A stretch of 64,000 bases of DNA from Streptomyces sp. NBS 14/10 (GCF_002224125.1 NZ_NCSM01000018.1:124001-188000); one strand, 5' to 3'. Positions 45,603-54,463 are shown, numbered from the stretch's first letter. Program-made: numbers and translations. The notes: a model not told the origin generated them from the letters alone.

Positions 45603-46153
45603 GGACTCGCGTCTGAGGCGCCCGGCCCAGGCTTTAGGGCACCCGGCCCGGGGCGGCGGCCTCTCAGGCCCGCTCCCCGCCCCCGCCCCCTCGTCCGCAG
45701 TTCGAACCAGACGCCCTTGGCGTACATCCCCGCCGGGTCCCCGTCCGCCGTCCCCCACTCGTCGGCCAGCGCCGCGACCACCCCCAGGCCGCGCCCGTAC
45801 ATCCGGTCGCCCTCCGGGAGATACGCACCGGTGGGGAGCTCGCTGCTCGCGTCGTAGACGCTGATGCGCAGCCGTGGCTGCTCGACCATCACGCGCAGCA
45901 TCAGGGAGTCGCCCTCGGCGTGCAGATAGGCGTTGGTGGCCAGCTCCGAGGTGCAGGCGGTCGCGGTCTCGACGAGGTCTTCATGGCCCACGGAGTTCAG
46001 CACGCAGGCGACGAAGTCCCGGCAGATCTTGGGTGAGGTGGCCCGGCGGGTGCTCTGCAGCGTGTACACGTACGGCTCTTCGGGGCCCGGGGAGGGCGAA
46101 CTGCCCGCAGGACTGTCGTCAGGCTCGTGGTCGGGTCCCAATGTCAACGTCAA
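45599..46153 (-). CDS. ATP-binding protein, HATPase_c (regulatory ATPase)
   Basis: About 184 residues. The GHKL-type domain has the N-box ATACTSELATNAYLHA and the G-box segment VYDASSELPTGAYLPEGDRMYGRGLGVVAALADEWG. Its tail after WFELRTRGRGRGAG is basic and low-complexity. The start is unusual: only TTG codons at 46153, 46147 and 46141 are available near AGGGAG, with 46147 best spaced. It is divergent to an XRE-DUF5753/DUF397 pair, the standard streptomycete trio of ATPase, XRE regulator and small DUF397 protein of the AbaA-like type linked to development and antibiotic control. Target unknown. Confidence 0.8.
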   Translation of the reverse strand: MTLTLGPDHEPDDSPAGSSPSPGPEEPYVYTLQSTRRATSPKICRDFVACVLNSVGHEDLVETATACTSELATNAYLHAEGDSLMLRVMVEQPRLRISVYDASSELPTGAYLPEGDRMYGRGLGVVAALADEWGTADGDPAGMYAKGVWFELRTRGRGRGAGLRGRRPGPGALKPGPGASDASP

Positions 46154-46311
46154 CTCCCTGCGACGGGGCTGTTGGTGCGCGTACCGTTACGATGATCAAC
46201 GCTTCGTAGCGGCGACACCACCTACCGTAGGACAGCGCTGCAAACAAGTGCTACGGATTCGTTGAATTTCCCCGACAAATAGCCCGCGAGGGTGACACGT
46301 ATGGGAGGAAC

Positions 46312-47166
46312 ATGCCACCCAGGAGCGCCCCAACCGCCCGGCAACAGCGGTTGGGCACCGAGCTGCGCAGGATGCGGGAGGACGCGGGCCTCAGCATCCA
46401 GGAGGCCGCCGACCGGCTCGGCATCAACCGGACCCACATCACCAATCTGGAGCTGGCCCGGTTCGGGGTGAGCGAGGAGCGGGTACGCACCCTCGCCGCC
46501 ATCTACGCCTGCCCGGACACCGCGTACATCGACGCGCTCGCCGCCATGACCCATGAGCGCAAGGGCGGTTGGTGGGAGGAGTACCGGGGCCTGATCGCCA
46601 CCGGCGGACTCGACCTGGCCGAAATGGAGTACTACGCGGCGAGCCTGCGCGTAGTCGGCCTCATCCACATCCCGGGGCTGCTGCAGACGGAGGAGTACGC
46701 GCACGCGGTGATGGGCCAGGCCGTGCCGCCATGGTCACCGCCGGAGCTGCGCCGCAGGCTCTCCCATCGGATGAAGCGCCGGGACATCCTGGACCGGGAC
46801 GCTCCCCCGCTGTGCAGCTTCATCATCCACGAGGCCGCCCTGCACACCCGGTTCGGCGGGACCCGGGTCCTGCGGGCGCAGCTGGAGCGGCTGCTGGAGG
46901 CGTCGGAGCGCGAGAACGTCACCGTACGCGTCATCCCGCTCGTCACGGACGGATTCCCGGTCGCCGGTTCCACGGTCACCTATGCCTCGGGGCCGGTGCC
47001 CCAGTTGGACACCGTGCAGTTCGACTCGGCGCTCGGCTCGATGTTCCTGGACGCGGAGTCCCAGCTGCGGAAGTACCGAGGGGTCCTGGACCACACCGTG
47101 GAAGTGGCCCTCCCCGTCGACGAGTCGCGGGACCTCGTACGCGCCGTCGCGCGACGCCTCAGATGA
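46312..47166 (+). CDS. XRE family regulator with DUF5753 domain
   Basis: At 284 residues this has an N-terminal Cro/CI-type HTH (about 10-68: TELRRMREDAGLSIQEAADRLGINRTHITNLELARFGVSEERVRTLA) and a C-terminal DUF5753/Scr1-type domain. That domain carries WWEEYRGLIATGGLDLAEMEYYAASLRV, IPGLLQTEEYAHAVM, MKRRDIL and VRVIPLVTDGFPVAGSTVTYA. ATG follows GGGAGGAAC. It forms a typical pair with the DUF397 gene 30 bases downstream. In Streptomyces such pairs act as regulators with a small partner; the WhiJ/BldB-type systems are the known parallel. Confidence 0.93.
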   Translation: MPPRSAPTARQQRLGTELRRMREDAGLSIQEAADRLGINRTHITNLELARFGVSEERVRTLAAIYACPDTAYIDALAAMTHERKGGWWEEYRGLIATGGLDLAEMEYYAASLRVVGLIHIPGLLQTEEYAHAVMGQAVPPWSPPELRRRLSHRMKRRDILDRDAPPLCSFIIHEAALHTRFGGTRVLRAQLERLLEASERENVTVRVIPLVTDGFPVAGSTVTYASGPVPQLDTVQFDSALGSMFLDAESQLRKYRGVLDHTVEVALPVDESRDLVRAVARRLR

Positions 47167-47196
47167 AGGCAACAGGCAAGGCAACGGGCAAAGGGA

Positions 47197-47400
47197 ATGT
47201 GCACCATCAACTGGCAGAAGTCCTCCTACTCCGGCCAGGGCGAAGGAGACGCCTGCGTCGAGGTCGCCGCCATGGGCGATGACATAGCGCTCCGCGAGAG
47301 CGACGACCCCGGCAGAGTCGTGATCACCACCCCCGCGAAGCTCGGTTCGCTCCTCGCCGGCATCAAGGCCGGCGAGTTCGATCGGCTGGCGCCGCCGTGA
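47197..47400 (+). CDS. DUF397 domain small protein
   Basis: At 67 residues this is a whole DUF397 domain: INWQKSSYSGQGEGDACVEVAAMGDDIALRESDDP, ending IKAGEFDRL. Family members partner the XRE-DUF5753 regulator encoded just upstream, probably as an antagonist. The ATG follows AAAGGG. Its last 38 bases overlap the 3' end of the convergent MFS gene, so the pair have no room for a separate terminator. Confidence 0.92.
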   Translation: MCTINWQKSSYSGQGEGDACVEVAAMGDDIALRESDDPGRVVITTPAKLGSLLAGIKAGEFDRLAPP

Positions 47401-48847
47401 CCTTGCCGTCGCCGCCCGGAACGCCGGACGCACCCATCGACACACCCGCCGCCGCGCCCTCGCCCCGCGCCCGCCCCGGGAGCAGCAGCGCCGCGCTCAG
47501 GGCGGCCACGGCCAGCAGCGCGCCCGAGACGCCGAAGGCCGTGGCGTAGCCGCTCGCGAGGGACCGCGGATCGTCACCGCCCGCCGCACGCGCGGCCACC
47601 GTCGCCAGCACCGCGAGCCCCAGCGAACCCCCGATCTGCCGCGAGCTGTTGACCAGCCCCGAGGCCATGCCCAGCTCCGGTGCCGGCACGCCCGTCGTGG
47701 CCGCCGTCCCGAGCGGGACGACACACAGGCCGACGCCGACGCTCGCGACCAGCGACGGGCCGAGCACCGAGTCGGCGAAGCCGCCGTCCACGCCGATCGC
47801 CAGCGAGAACCAGCCCATTCCGGCCGCCCCCAGCAGCCCGCCGCCGACCAGCAGCGTCCGCACGCCGAGCCGGGCGACGGCGCGGGTGGCGATGAGCGAC
47901 CCGATCACGTTGCCGGCGCAGAACGGCAGAAACGCGGCCCCGGTCGCGATCGATCCGTATCCGAGGATCTGCTGCATATACAGCGAGGCGAAGTAGAAGG
48001 CCCCGAACTGGCCCGAGAAGAGCAGCAGAACGAAGAGGTTCCCGGCCAGCACCGGCCGCCGCCCCAGCAGCCCGAGCCGCAGCAGCGGCCGCTCCACCCG
48101 CCGCTCGACCACGACGAACGCGGCCAGCAGCACCAGCGCCGCGCCCAGCGTGCCCAGCGTCGTCGCCGAGCCCCACGCATGGGTCTGGGTCCGTACGAGC
48201 CCGAGCACCAGCGCCGCCATACCGCAGGTGACCAACAGCGCCCCGGCGACATCGAGCCGGGGCCGCGGACCCTCGCGCCGGTCGGGCTCGACCGCGGCCC
48301 GCGCCGCCGCCAGCGCGAGAACGACGATCGGCACATTGATCAGCAGCACGGAACGCCAGCCAGCCCATTCGGTGAGCAACCCGCCCACCAGCACCCCGAC
48401 CGCCCCGCCCGCCGCCGCGGCCATGCCCCACAGCCCCAGCGCCCGGGAGCGCGCGGGCCCCGCCGGGAAGGCCGTGGTGATCAGCGTGAAGGCCACCGGC
48501 GCGAGCGCGGCAGCGCCGACGCCCTGGACCGCGCGGGCGGCGATCAGCCCGCCCGGCGATCCCACCAGGCCGCCGCCGAGGCTGGCGGCGCCGAAGAGCG
48601 CGAGCCCGCCCATCAGCGTCGCCCGCCGGCCGACGATGTCGGCGAGCCGCCCGCCGAGCATCAACAGCCCGCCGAAGGCGAGTGCGTAGGCGTTGACGAC
48701 CCACAACAGGGCGTCGGGTGTGAAGCCGAGGTCCTCGCGCATATCGGGCAGCGCGACATTGACCACCGACATGTCCAGAGCCACGACGAATTGCACGGTG
48801 AGCGCCAACGCGAGCACCAGGCGGGCGTGTCCCGCACGGTCGTTCAT
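47363..48847 (-). CDS. MFS drug transporter, DHA2 family (14 helices)
   Basis: This 494-residue protein has LDMSVVNVALP in helix 1 and motif A GGRLADIVGRRATL, features of EmrB/QacA-type proton-drug antiporters. Helices continue to ALLAVAALSAALLLPG and the tail is Gly/Ala-rich. ATG 48847 follows AGGGAGG. It is divergent to a TetR gene over 67 bases that hold a 14-base palindrome, the usual layout of a self-regulated efflux pair. Natural substrate unknown. The gene tail overlaps the DUF397 gene. Confidence 0.93.
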   Translation of the reverse strand: MNDRAGHARLVLALALTVQFVVALDMSVVNVALPDMREDLGFTPDALLWVVNAYALAFGGLLMLGGRLADIVGRRATLMGGLALFGAASLGGGLVGSPGGLIAARAVQGVGAAALAPVAFTLITTAFPAGPARSRALGLWGMAAAAGGAVGVLVGGLLTEWAGWRSVLLINVPIVVLALAAARAAVEPDRREGPRPRLDVAGALLVTCGMAALVLGLVRTQTHAWGSATTLGTLGAALVLLAAFVVVERRVERPLLRLGLLGRRPVLAGNLFVLLLFSGQFGAFYFASLYMQQILGYGSIATGAAFLPFCAGNVIGSLIATRAVARLGVRTLLVGGGLLGAAGMGWFSLAIGVDGGFADSVLGPSLVASVGVGLCVVPLGTAATTGVPAPELGMASGLVNSSRQIGGSLGLAVLATVAARAAGGDDPRSLASGYATAFGVSGALLAVAALSAALLLPGRARGEGAAAGVSMGASGVPGGDGKVTAAPADRTRRP

Positions 48848-48887
48848 GAGCTGCCTCCCTCTCGGTCCCCCAAGGCCAGGGCGGTTA

Positions 48888-48901
48888 GTGTACGCGTACA
48901 C
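48888..48901. promoter_or_regulatory. TetR operator palindrome
   Basis: GTGTACGCGTACAC, a perfect 14-base palindrome in the centre of the 67-base MFS-TetR divergent gap. The flanks TTA and AAA fit known operators of this TetR group. Binding here would repress both genes. Confidence 0.8.
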
Positions 48902-48914
48902 AAACTCGAAGGCG

Positions 48915-49643
48915 ATGCCTCGGGTGGACAATGAGGCGGTGACGAGCGAGACGGCAGGCCATACGGGCGGGGCGCGGGCCGAGGGCAGGCGGGGCGGCGG
49001 GCGGCCCCGCCGGCTGGAGCTGGAGACGATCGTCGGCACCGCGCGCCGCATCCTCGAAGAAGAGGGCACGGCGGCCCTGTCGATGCGCCGGCTGGCCAAG
49101 GAGGTCGGCTCCACGCCGATGGCCCTCTACCGCCACGTCCGCGACAAGGACGAGCTGCTGATCCTCGTCCTGACCGGCGTCTCCAAGTCGCTCCCCCGCC
49201 CCGAGCTGCCCGAGGAGCCGCGCGAGCGGGTGTATGTGACGGCCCGCCACATGTACGAGGCGCTACGGGAGCTGCCGTGGGCGGTGGAAGTGCTCAGCCT
49301 CGGCGAGCTCACCGACCGGCACGCGCTGTGGATCGTCGAGGAGATCGTCGACTCGGCCATGGCCTGCGGGCTGAGCGAGCGCCAGGCCGTGCACGCCTAC
49401 CGCACCCTGTGGCACTACGTCCTGGGCACGCTCACCTTCCAGGCGGCCCTCGCCGGCCGCTCCCAGGACCCGGAACGGCGGCCCCACTTCCCCGACATGC
49501 TCTCCGAGCTGGACGCCTCCGAGCTGCCGCGGCTGGCCGCGCTGGGCGGGCGCTGGCAGGCCATCACCGACGCGTACGACGTCGCGGACCAGCTGCGCGC
49601 CCTCGTGGACGGGCTGCTCGGCCGCCCGAGCGCGTCCAATTGA
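48915..49643 (+). CDS. TetR/AcrR family regulator
   Basis: This 242-residue protein has the HTH at about 30-75 (TIVGTARRILEEEGTAALSMRRLAKEVGSTPMALYRHVRDKDELLILVL) and a C-terminal ligand domain of TetR_C_11 type with DRHALWIVEEIVDSAMACGLSERQAVHAYRTLWHYVLGTLTF. Start ATG 48915 is close behind GAAGG; GTG at 48924 is an alternative. It almost certainly represses itself and the divergent efflux gene until an inducing drug binds. Confidence 0.92.
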   Translation: MPRVDNEAVTSETAGHTGGARAEGRRGGGRPRRLELETIVGTARRILEEEGTAALSMRRLAKEVGSTPMALYRHVRDKDELLILVLTGVSKSLPRPELPEEPRERVYVTARHMYEALRELPWAVEVLSLGELTDRHALWIVEEIVDSAMACGLSERQAVHAYRTLWHYVLGTLTFQAALAGRSQDPERRPHFPDMLSELDASELPRLAALGGRWQAITDAYDVADQLRALVDGLLGRPSASN

Positions 49644-49721
49644 CGGCGTAGCTCTTCGGGCAGGCCCCCGACCATGGCACGATCATCCCGCTAATGGGCG
49701 GATGAGAGGGTGGCAGGGGGC

Positions 49722-50099
49722 ATGGGCAAAGAAAAACTGTCCGTATCGGATCAGGATCTGACAAGCCTGATCAAAGACCTCGAGGGGATGCAGAGCTACG
49801 TCGAGACGAAGATCGAACGGCTGAACCTCCTGGTCGAGTCCGTCGACAAGGACGGGAAGGGGCCCGCGGCCACCGCTTACAAGAAGCTGCAGCGCGATGT
49901 GAGCATGGACGCGGTACGGATCAGGCAGATGCTGAACGCCGTCGAGGAGGCGACGAAGGCACAGGGGGCGGACCCCGACCCCCGGTATCTGGACCTGCTG
50001 AAGCGGTTCCAGGCGCTCCAGAAGTCACCAGAGGGGCAGCACGGGCTGCACCCCCTGGGAGCCGCTGACGGCGACGACGATCCGGAGCCCGCGGCCTGA
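49722..50099 (+). CDS. Uncharacterised small helical protein
   Basis: At 125 residues, nearly all of it is predicted helix: DLTSLIKDLEGMQSYVETKIERLNLLVESVDKDGKGPAATAYKKLQRDVSMDAVRIRQMLNAVEEATKA is two amphipathic helices joined by a DKDGKGPAA turn. This layout recalls WXG100/ESX-type proteins, though the WxG turn itself is absent and no secretion genes lie nearby. ATG follows AGGGGG. It stands alone between the TetR gene and the leftward tsaD-linked genes, and is convergent with the latter. I do not recognise the family. Confidence 0.7.
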   Translation: MGKEKLSVSDQDLTSLIKDLEGMQSYVETKIERLNLLVESVDKDGKGPAATAYKKLQRDVSMDAVRIRQMLNAVEEATKAQGADPDPRYLDLLKRFQALQKSPEGQHGLHPLGAADGDDDPEPAA

Positions 50100-50133
50100 C
50101 CCTGCCCGAGAGGCGCCCACCAAGGCCGGGCGC

Positions 50134-50868
50134 TCAGCGCATGTCGTCCGGCCGACCGCCCGCCGGGTCCGCTTCGAACTCACCGGGCTCTTCGGGCCCT
50201 TCGGGTTCTTCGCACTCTTCGGGCTCTTCGGGCTCTTCGAACGCTCCGGGCTCCTCAGGGCCTTCGGGCGCGGGGGTGAGTTCGCGGCTGACCAGGCGGT
50301 AGTAGCCGACCGCCTTGGCCATCCCCAGCGCTCCCGTCCCCGCGGCGACGAGAGCGAACCCCAGGGCCCGGGCGGAGCCGTCCGCGGCCGCCACGGCCGT
50401 CGAGGCCGCGCCGAAGCAGCACAGCACGAGGGACGGCAGCAGCCAGAAGAGAGCGCGGCCCGGGGAGTGCCACCGGGCCAGGGAGTCCCGGTCCCGCGCC
50501 GACCCGGCCCAGGCGCGCAGCCGTTCGCGCGCCTCCAGGTCGTCACGGACGCCGGAGGCCACGGCCAGCGTCGAGGGCACCACCAGCCCCACCGCCACGG
50601 CCAGGAAGAAGGCACCCACCACGACGCTGACCACGTCGTCCATCACCACATAGCGACACCCCACCCAGATCGCCGCCCACCCCGTCGCGACCAGCCCCGC
50701 CGCCAGCCACAGCAGCAGCGCCCGCCGCCGCGCCAGATACGACGGGACCAGCTCCCGGAGCATCTCTGCCCGCTCGGCGAGGCGGTCGGCACGCCCGGCC
50801 GGCGGGGACGGTCTGCCCGAGGCGGGGTCGGGCGGGGACGGGAGGCTGGAGCCCGGCACGCGGCTCAC
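50134..50868 (-). CDS. Membrane protein with Glu-Pro repeat tail, uncharacterised
   Basis: This 244-residue protein has a basic/Pro-rich start, about 25-50 helical, then four membrane segments in two pairs: ALLLWLAAGLVATGWAAIWVG with VVSVVVGAFFLAVAVGLVV, and ALFWLLPSLVLCCFGAASTAVAA with ALGFALVAAGTGALGMA. The C-terminal 50 residues are repeats of EEPE/GPEEP and similar, coded by CTCTTCGGG-type 9-base units. ATG overlaps the stop of the small gene upstream as ATGA. It is the end of the transcript rimI-tsaD-small gene. No function recognised. Confidence 0.75.
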   Translation of the reverse strand: MSRVPGSSLPSPPDPASGRPSPPAGRADRLAERAEMLRELVPSYLARRRALLLWLAAGLVATGWAAIWVGCRYVVMDDVVSVVVGAFFLAVAVGLVVPSTLAVASGVRDDLEARERLRAWAGSARDRDSLARWHSPGRALFWLLPSLVLCCFGAASTAVAAADGSARALGFALVAAGTGALGMAKAVGYYRLVSRELTPAPEGPEEPGAFEEPEEPEECEEPEGPEEPGEFEADPAGGRPDDMR

Positions 50869-51233
50869 ACCTCGGGCGCGGAGGGCTCGACGGACACGGC
50901 CGACCCGACGGGCTCGACGGGCTCGACGGGCTCGACGGACGCAGCCGACTCCACGGACCCGGCTGACCCGACCGGACCGTCGTACGCGACCGACTCGAAC
51001 CGCCAGCGGTGCACGGCCCGGCGCGCCAAGTCATCCCCGGGCTCGGGCAGTTCGGGCAGCTCGGCGTCGTACGGGGCGTCCCACCAGGTGATGACCAGCA
51101 CGCGGTCCGCGGGGGCGCGGAAGGTCTCACGGCGCAGCGGCGCGGGGTCGAGCTCCTGGCGGCGGGCCCAGGACAGCAGCCGCTCGCCACCGCCGTCGAC
51201 GGCCCGCGCCTCCCACATCAGGGCGACGGTCAT
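50865..51233 (-). CDS. Uncharacterised small protein with Ser-Val-Glu-Pro repeat tail
   Basis: At 122 residues, the first 90 form a compact part ([33 protein letters not shown]). The rest is a repeat of SVE(P/S)(V/A) units. Both ends overlap neighbours by four bases (tsaD stop/ATG, and its own stop with the membrane gene), so all three are translated as a set. The core resembles the small actinobacterial proteins that follow tsaD in Streptomyces; function not known. Confidence 0.75.
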   Translation of the reverse strand: MTVALMWEARAVDGGGERLLSWARRQELDPAPLRRETFRAPADRVLVITWWDAPYDAELPELPEPGDDLARRAVHRWRFESVAYDGPVGSAGSVESAASVEPVEPVEPVGSAVSVEPSAPEV

Positions 51234-52354
51234 GCGTAGAGGTTCTTCCGGCTCAGCTCGTGCACGTGATCGTGGTCATGTACGTGTCCGTGATCGTGGT
51301 CGTGCCCGGCGGGGGCCGGGACATGCGGATCGGTCACCGGCAGCGAGGAGTCCGCCGAGAGGCCCCAGGACGACGCGGCCCGCCCGCGCGCCACCATCTC
51401 GGCGCCCAGCGCCGCGACCATCGCGCCGTTGTCCGTGCACAGCTTGGGCCTGGGCACGCGCAGCGTGATGCCCGCGTCCTCGCAGCGGCGCTCGGCCATC
51501 GCGCGCAGCCGGGAGTTGGCCGCAACGCCGCCGCCGATCATCAGGTGGTCGACGCCCTCGTCCCGGCAGGCCCGTACGGCCTTGCGGGTCAGCACGTCCA
51601 CGACCGCCTCCTGGAAGGAGGCCGAGACATCGGCGACCGGTACGTCCTCGCCCGCCGCCCGCTTCGCCTCGATCCAGCGGGCCACGGCGGTCTTGAGGCC
51701 GGAGAAGGAGAAGTCGTACGCGGCGTCGCGCGGGCCGGTCAGCCCGCGCGGGAAGGCGATCGCGTCCGGGTCGCCCTCGCGCGCGATGCGGTCGATGACC
51801 GGGCCGCCCGGGAAGCCGAGGTTCAGCACTCGGGCGATCTTGTCGAACGCCTCGCCCGCCGCGTCGTCGATCGTCGAGCCGAGCGGGCGGACGTCGGAGG
51901 TGATGTCGGGCGCGAGGAGCAGCGAGGAGTGGCCGCCGCTCACCAGCAGGGCCATCGTCGGCTCGGGCAGCGGGCCGTGTTCCAGCTGGTCCACGCAGAT
52001 GTGCGAGGCGAGGTGGTTGACGCCGTAGAGCGGCTTGCCCAGCGCGTACGCGTACGCCTTGGCGGCCGAGACGCCGACCAGCAGCGCGCCCGCGAGCCCG
52101 GGCCCGGCGGTGACCGCGATGCCGTCCAGGTCGGAGGGGGCGACCCCGGCCTCCTTCAGGGCGCGCTGGATGGTGGGGACCATCGCCTCCAGATGCGCCC
52201 GGCTGGCGACCTCGGGGACCACGCCGCCGAAGCGGGCGTGCTCGTCGACGCTGGAGGCGACGGCGTCGGCGAGCAGGGTGTGGCCGCGGACGATGCCGAC
52301 GCCGGTCTCGTCGCAGGAGGTCTCGATGCCGAGTACGAGCGGTTCGTCAGCCAT
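51230..52354 (-). CDS. tsaD: tRNA N6-adenosine threonylcarbamoyltransferase TsaD
   Basis: This 374-residue protein transfers the threonylcarbamoyl group to A37 of ANN-reading tRNAs, together with TsaB and TsaE. It begins [18 protein letters not shown]. The metal site HLASH (in [15 protein letters not shown]) is complete, as are SGGHSSLLL and [22 protein letters not shown]. The C-terminal 30 residues add an unusual His/Asp tail ([16 protein letters not shown]), which could bind metal. It overlaps the rimI stop by eight bases and the next small gene by four. Confidence 0.97.
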   Translation of the reverse strand: MADEPLVLGIETSCDETGVGIVRGHTLLADAVASSVDEHARFGGVVPEVASRAHLEAMVPTIQRALKEAGVAPSDLDGIAVTAGPGLAGALLVGVSAAKAYAYALGKPLYGVNHLASHICVDQLEHGPLPEPTMALLVSGGHSSLLLAPDITSDVRPLGSTIDDAAGEAFDKIARVLNLGFPGGPVIDRIAREGDPDAIAFPRGLTGPRDAAYDFSFSGLKTAVARWIEAKRAAGEDVPVADVSASFQEAVVDVLTRKAVRACRDEGVDHLMIGGGVAANSRLRAMAERRCEDAGITLRVPRPKLCTDNGAMVAALGAEMVARGRAASSWGLSADSSLPVTDPHVPAPAGHDHDHGHVHDHDHVHELSRKNLYA

Positions 52355-53027
52355 GGGTCTTCGTTCCTTGTACGGGGCCTGCTGATACGGAGGACGGCGA
52401 TACGGAGGACGGCGATACGGAGGACGGACGCGGGCCGGCGGACGCCGGGGGCGCCGGGGAAGCCTGGTTGGGCAGTCGCATCACGAGCGCGTCGACGTTC
52501 CCGGGCTGGTAGTAGCCCTTGCGGATGCCGATGGGCTCGAAGCCGAAGCGCTCGTAGAGGCGCTGCGCACGCAGATTGTCGACGCGCACCTCCAGCAGCA
52601 CCTCACGGCATTCGAAGGCGGTGGCGGCCGTGATGAGGTTCGTCAGCAGCCGGGCGCCGAGCCCGGTGCCCCACTGGTCGCGGGCGGCGGCGATGGTCTG
52701 CACATCCCCGGTGCGGTCGACGGCGGCGAGCCCGGCGTAGCCGACCAGCCGGCCGCCCGTCTCGGCGACCACGTAGTGGCGGGTGGCCGCAGGGCCGCGC
52801 GCATGGGCGAGCTCGGACCAGAACATGCCGGGCGACCAGGCGTCGTCGGGGAAGAGCTCCGCTTCGAGCCGGAGCACGGGCTCGATGTCCCACCAGCGCA
52901 TCTCGCGGATGTGCACCACCGGGGTCTCCGGGGTCTCCGGGGTCACCGGGGTCACCGAGGTCTCCGGGGTCACCGAGGTCTCCGCGGCCTGGGGTGTGCC
53001 CGGCGTCTCGGGTGTGCCGGGGGTCAC
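52347..53027 (-). CDS. rimI: Ribosomal protein S18 alanine N-acetyltransferase (RimI)
   Basis: The GNAT core (about 155 residues) begins [26 protein letters not shown], has the acetyl-CoA motif [13 protein letters not shown], then [34 protein letters not shown] 53027 overlaps the tsaB stop as GTGA and gives 226 residues, but the first 36 are only Thr-Pro repeats from seven 9-base units (52922-52984). GTG 52919, behind GGAG, would give a normal 190-residue protein. The tail [13 protein letters not shown] is coded by three 15-base repeats (52386-52430). The enzyme acetylates S18; in the tsaB-rimI-tsaD order it is the usual middle gene. Confidence 0.9.
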   Translation of the reverse strand: MTPGTPETPGTPQAAETSVTPETSVTPVTPETPETPVVHIREMRWWDIEPVLRLEAELFPDDAWSPGMFWSELAHARGPAATRHYVVAETGGRLVGYAGLAAVDRTGDVQTIAAARDQWGTGLGARLLTNLITAATAFECREVLLEVRVDNLRAQRLYERFGFEPIGIRKGYYQPGNVDALVMRLPNQASPAPPASAGPRPSSVSPSSVSPSSVSAGPVQGTKTHG

Positions 53028-53692
53028 CGGGGCGTGACCACCTTGTAGTTGGCGGGCACCTGGGCGTCGGGCCGGCGCAGATACAGCGGCTGGTTGGGCA
53101 GCAGCTCGGCGCCGCGCGCAAGCTGCTCGGCGGCCAGCGCCGCCAGCGCCCCCGCCGACTGGTGCTCGGGCATTCCGGCCGGTACGTCCCCGAAGGCGTC
53201 CGGGTAGAGCAGGGCGCCCGCGCCGACGGCCGGCAGCCCGGCGACCCGCTCCCCGAGGTCCGCGGGCCGGTCGACGGCGGGCTCGGTCACGCGGGTGCGG
53301 GCGTCCTCGTACCGCGCCCAGTAGACCTCCTTGCGCCGCGCGTCCGTGGCCACCACGAAGGGACCGGTGAGGCCCGCCTGCCCCGCGGCGTACGCGATCC
53401 CGTCGAGCGTGCACAGCCCGTGCACGGGGATGTCGAGGGCCGCCCCGAAGGTGGCCGCCGTCACCAGGCCCACCCGCAGCCCGGTGTACGGCCCGGGCCC
53501 GACGCCCACGATCAGATCGGTCACCTCGCCGAGCGCGGCGCCCGCCTCGGCGAGCACCCGGTCGACGGCGGGCAGCAGCAGCTCGCCGTGGCGCCGCGCG
53601 TCGGTCTGACGCGATTCGGCGAGGACGGCGGTGCCGTCGTGCAGGGCGACGGTGACGGCGGGGGTAGCGGTGTCAAGCGCGAGCAACAGCAC
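53024..53692 (-). CDS. tsaB: tRNA threonylcarbamoyladenosine biosynthesis protein TsaB
   Basis: At 222 residues this starts MLLLALDTATPAVTVALHDGTAVLAE, with LLPAVDRVLAEAGAALGEVTDLIVGVGPGPYTGLRVGLVTAATFG as the conserved TsaB core. It pairs with TsaD as a non-catalytic scaffold. The ASKHA fold is complete and the C-terminal part (about 130-222) is normal for actinobacteria. The stop overlaps rimI. Unlike in mycobacteria it is not next to tsaE; two genes intervene (53888-54696). Confidence 0.95.
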   Translation of the reverse strand: MLLLALDTATPAVTVALHDGTAVLAESRQTDARRHGELLLPAVDRVLAEAGAALGEVTDLIVGVGPGPYTGLRVGLVTAATFGAALDIPVHGLCTLDGIAYAAGQAGLTGPFVVATDARRKEVYWARYEDARTRVTEPAVDRPADLGERVAGLPAVGAGALLYPDAFGDVPAGMPEHQSAGALAALAAEQLARGAELLPNQPLYLRRPDAQVPANYKVVTPR

Positions 53693-53887
53693 GAGGACAG
53701 CCTACGGCGGCCGTACGGGAGCGGGAGCACGGGCGGGAGCGCGCGACTGTGGCACAGCCGGTGCGCGAGCCAGAGCGCGCACGACACTGCGCACCCGCGC
53801 GCCGGTGCTACGGTCGGCTTGCCCGTGTCGCCGCGGCCCGGTCCGAGGCGACAGGGAGATCCGGACCTGAGGAGAGGGTGGCAAGCC

Positions 53888-54463
53888 GTGCCAAGGAGCA
53901 GCACCGGGACCGTCGTGGCAGCGCTCACCGCCGCCGCACTCGGCGGCGTCGGCGTCCTCGCCTACCAGGCCGCGGCCACCGCTCCGGACCGCCCCGCCCA
54001 CTCCCGGCACGGCTCACAGGCGGGCGACTCCAAGTCCAAGCCGAAGGACAAGGGCAAGGGCAAGGACGGCGGGAAGAAGTCCACCGCGCTGCCGGGCGAC
54101 TCCGGCACCGGGCTGCGCGTGGTGTACGCGCTGGAGGACCGGCGGGTGTGGCTGGTGGGCGCCAATGAGCAGCCGACCCGCACCTTCGAGGTCTCCCCCA
54201 GCACAGCGAGCCCGAGCCCGGGGACGTACGAGGTCACCTCGCGGGTGCCGAGCACGATCGGCTCGGACGGCGTACAGATCGAACACGTCGTCGTCTTCGA
54301 CACGGAAGACGGAGTCGTCTTCGGCTTCAGCGCGGCGGTCGACGGCTCGGCCCCCGACACGAGCGCGGCGAAGAAGACCGGCGGTATCCGGGAGAGCCGC
54401 GCGGACGCCACGGCGATGTGGGAGTTCGCACCGGCCGGCACGAAGGTCGTCGTCATCGCCTGA
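53888..54463 (+). CDS. Secreted protein with YkuD-like domain lacking catalytic residues
   Basis: At 191 residues this has GTG start after GAGGAGAGGG and an N-terminal membrane/signal helix (GTVVAALTAAALGGVGVLAYQAAATA). A Lys/Gly-rich linker (SKPKDKGKGKDGGKK) leads to a domain LRVVYALEDRRVWLVGANEQPTRTFEVSPSTASPSPGTYEV. The domain resembles the first strands of L,D-transpeptidases (YkuD), but the His and SHGC-type Cys never appear; the sequence ends with MWEFAPAGTKVVVIA. It may bind peptidoglycan without enzymic activity. It is on the opposite strand to the tsa genes and interrupts their usual order. Confidence 0.75.
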   Translation: MPRSSTGTVVAALTAAALGGVGVLAYQAAATAPDRPAHSRHGSQAGDSKSKPKDKGKGKDGGKKSTALPGDSGTGLRVVYALEDRRVWLVGANEQPTRTFEVSPSTASPSPGTYEVTSRVPSTIGSDGVQIEHVVVFDTEDGVVFGFSAAVDGSAPDTSAAKKTGGIRESRADATAMWEFAPAGTKVVVIA

